DNA from: Syntrophorhabdaceae bacterium PtaU1.Bin034
Lineage (GTDB): Bacteria > Desulfobacterota_G > Syntrophorhabdia > Syntrophorhabdales > WCHB1-27
Assembly (NCBI GenBank): GCA_002067405.1
Contig: MVRP01000200.1
Coordinates: 1-7,257, forward strand
Length of the DNA stretch: 7,257 nt
Reading direction: 5' to 3'
Positions within the stretch are counted from its first letter, which is position 1. Every line of letters begins with the position of its first letter. Below, in pieces: positions 6,111 through 7,257 of this stretch. Below the pieces are notes generated by a model. That model searched no databases. It was given only the letters and a program-made list of their open reading frames with translations, and had not been told where the DNA came from. The translations under genes and the position numbers were made by a program.

Positions 6111-6494
6111 CTACGTCGCAAGGTCGCTCTCGTCGATCTTTTCGATTGCTATGCTGTATCTTTTAACCCCTTCCTTGAGCTCTATGACCTTCACATCGAA
6201 CTCTCCCTTCTCGCCGGCATCAAGCGCGAGAAGCTCTGAGTAGCGGCCCACCGTTTCCCCTGCCGCATCGAGAAGGATTACCTCCACCTTGATCATTGCG
6301 TCCTCGCCCCTGTTCGTCACCCTTCCGGTGACCCTGGCCATGTAAGGCAGGGCGAGTTGGGCGCTGCATGGATAGATAGGGGTGATCAGAAAGAGCTGGT
6401 CCCTGATCTCAATTCCCGGCTCGACCGTGAGGCGGGAAAGCTCGGGAACCTTCGGAGCTGGTCCTTCTGCGCAAGTACCTCCCGGCAAATCCAT
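6111..6494 (-). CDS. Small FxLYD-like beta-sandwich protein, function unknown
   Basis: 127 residues from ATG 6494, preceded by GGAGAGG; a longer frame from 6521 lacks a ribosome site. Residues 52-103 resemble FxLYD or related immunoglobulin-like domains: MARVTGRVTNRGEDAMIKVEV, then VILLDAAGETVGRYSE and LDAGEKGEFDV. This is the usual alternation of strand, 'tNrG', 'v..llDa.G..v' and 'l.aGe.....v'. FxLYD proteins are generally exported, but no signal peptide or lipobox is visible; C8 and C43 are the only cysteines. Location and role are therefore open. A promoter candidate lies at 6548-6576. It is separated from the DUF2934 gene by 133 bp and a possible terminator, so the two are probably not one operon. 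Confidence 0.7.
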   Translation of the reverse strand: MDLPGGTCAEGPAPKVPELSRLTVEPGIEIRDQLFLITPIYPCSAQLALPYMARVTGRVTNRGEDAMIKVEVILLDAAGETVGRYSELLALDAGEKGEFDVKVIELKEGVKRYSIAIEKIDESDLAT

Positions 6495-6498
6495 TTCA

Positions 6499-6505
6499 CC
6501 TCTCC
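6499..6505 (-). promoter_or_regulatory. Ribosome-binding site deciding the start of the FxLYD-like gene
   Basis: GGAGAGG on the minus strand, four nt before ATG 6494; no comparable site precedes the in-frame ATG at 6521. Confidence 0.6.
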
Positions 6506-6547
6506 TTTGGTGAGGCAGCAAAGCGAAGACCCTCTGCCGTCATGCTA

Positions 6548-6576
6548 ACGATATTCAATACCATATTAATGGGCAA
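6548..6576 (-). promoter_or_regulatory. Candidate sigma-70 promoter for the FxLYD-like gene
   Basis: On the minus strand TTGCCC (6576-6571), a 17-bp AT-rich spacer and TATCGT (6553-6548); each hexamer matches four of six consensus bases. The predicted start near 6541 would give a leader of about 47 nt. Spacing and placement fit; hexamers are only moderate. Confidence 0.35.
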
Positions 6577-6678
6577 GATTGAAAGCTGCTTTTCTATGCG
6601 ATCTGTTGCCCGTGTTTTCCTGACAGCACATATCTCCGCACGGGTGATGAAGAAAAAGTGTGGTTATGCACAACCTTT

Positions 6679-6696
6679 TTTGTTGCTTGCAACAAA
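6679..6696. repeat. Perfect 18-bp dyad upstream of the dehydrogenase gene
   Basis: The arms TTTGTTGC (6679-6686) and GCAACAAA (6689-6696) are perfectly complementary around TT, ending 25 bp before ATG 6722. Its size and position fit an operator for a dimeric regulator. A TTGCTT-17-TAACGT promoter candidate (6683-6711) overlaps it, so binding there would block transcription. No T-run follows on the plus strand. The structure is certain; the operator role is inferred. Confidence 0.5.
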
Positions 6697-6721
6697 CAGC
6701 TGTGTTAACGTAAACGCTGAC

Positions 6722-7257
6722 ATGAAGGCCCTCGTGTTTGACGGCTCGCTGAGATTCAGCGACGGTTATCCCCGTCCGGAACCCGGAGACAATGAAGCGC
6801 TCATCCGTGTGCTCATGGCGGGTATCTGCGGAACGGACCTGGAGATTGCCAGGGGGTATCAGGAATTCAAGGGCATTCCGGGCCACGAGTTTGTCGGCGT
6901 GGTCGAAAGGGTGAACGGGGCATACGCGGGGCTCGTCGGAAAAAGGGTTGTCGGCGAGATCAACTGCGGATGCGGTGTGTGTGACTACTGCCAGAGGGGC
7001 ATGGAAAGGCACTGCCCGGCAAGGCACGCTATAGGCATATCGGGTCGCAACGGGGTTTTTGCCGAGTACGTTACCCTTCCCCTGAAGAACCTGTGGGAAG
7101 TCCCGGACCATGTGACCGATCAGGAGGCTGTTTTTACCGAGCCCCTCGCTGCGGCCTTTGAAATCCTTGAACAGGTACACGTGAAGCCGACCGATGCCGC
7201 GCTCGTCCTCGGGGATGGAAGGCTCGGCCTGCTCATCGCTCTGGTTCTCGCACACTC
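6722..7257 (+). CDS. Zinc-dependent medium-chain dehydrogenase, alcohol dehydrogenase family (3'-truncated)
   Basis: The first 178 residues of a medium-chain dehydrogenase/reductase; typical members are about 330-350 residues, so roughly half is missing. Catalytic zinc ligands are visible: C36 in AGICGTDLE, H55-E56 in PGHEFVGVV, and E140 in TEPLAAA. The structural zinc lobe is complete, with C84, C87, C90 and C98 in the CGVCDYC segment. The Rossmann nucleotide-binding motif begins as VLGDGRLG at 162-169 before the edge. Members oxidise alcohols or polyols, or reduce carbonyls, with NAD(P); the substrate cannot be told. The start MKALVF is the family norm, although no good ribosome site precedes it. 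An in-frame ATG at 6647 would add 25 residues (MKKKCGYAQPFLLLA...) resembling a signal peptide; I judge this unlikely for a cytosolic enzyme. Confidence 0.88.
   Translation, partial: MKALVFDGSLRFSDGYPRPEPGDNEALIRVLMAGICGTDLEIARGYQEFKGIPGHEFVGVVERVNGAYAGLVGKRVVGEINCGCGVCDYCQRGMERHCPARHAIGISGRNGVFAEYVTLPLKNLWEVPDHVTDQEAVFTEPLAAAFEILEQVHVKPTDAALVLGDGRLGLLIALVLAH

Noticed and set aside
6566..7255. 229-codon minus-strand open frame
   Set aside because: It is the antisense shadow of the zinc dehydrogenase, which has complete zinc-ligand motifs on the plus strand.
1..7257. CRISPR arrays, tRNA or rRNA genes, insertion sequences, phage or defence genes
   Set aside because: I looked for regular direct repeats, cloverleaf-like segments, transposase motifs and terminal inverted repeats and saw none.

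Overview
The window looks like a chromosomal stretch of a moderately GC-rich Gram-negative anaerobe. My best guess is Desulfobacterota (the former Deltaproteobacteria) of Geobacter, Syntrophus or Syntrophorhabdus type. The guess rests on a SpoIID/LytB-domain protein with no sporulation context, a DUF2934 protein, a Gly/His/Arg-rich exported protein of a kind I associate with that group, and a textbook sigma-54 promoter. It is inferred from content only; no rRNA or marker gene is present.

Left part (1-4738): a divergently arranged locus. On the minus strand a 5'-complete, 3'-truncated family 2 glycosyltransferase (1-1395) reads off the left edge. After a 240-bp divergent intergenic region, which holds a TTGACA-type promoter candidate and a perfect 9-bp hairpin, a tight plus-strand operon follows. 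It encodes a SpoIID/LytB-domain protein (1636-2955), a MurU-like sugar-1-phosphate nucleotidyltransferase (2958-3734) and an AmgK-like aminoglycoside-phosphotransferase-fold sugar kinase (3731-4738). Gaps are 2 bp and then a 4-bp overlap. The last two enzymes match the kinase plus nucleotidyltransferase pair known to activate MurNAc/GlcNAc in peptidoglycan recycling. SpoIID is a peptidoglycan lytic transglycosylase family. I therefore read the locus as a predicted cell-wall-sugar salvage or glycan-building module. The SpoIID-type protein has no signal peptide, and an in-frame stop just upstream of its start excludes one.

Middle part (4784-6494, all minus strand): three small accessory genes. 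They are a secreted 171-aa Tyr/Trp/Pro- and His/Arg-rich protein behind a sigma-54 promoter, a DUF2934 protein with a histone-H1-like Lys/Ala/Pro tail, and a small FxLYD-like beta-sandwich protein. Between the first two lies about 390 bp without a confident gene. It contains a 32-codon ORF whose N-terminus resembles that of Hfq.

Right part (6722-7257): the 5' part of a zinc-dependent medium-chain alcohol dehydrogenase-family gene, truncated by the window edge. A perfect 18-bp dyad lies just upstream of its start.

Main points for follow-up: the cytoplasmic SpoIID-kinase-nucleotidyltransferase operon with its divergent two-domain glycosyltransferase, and the sigma-54 control of the secreted low-complexity protein.
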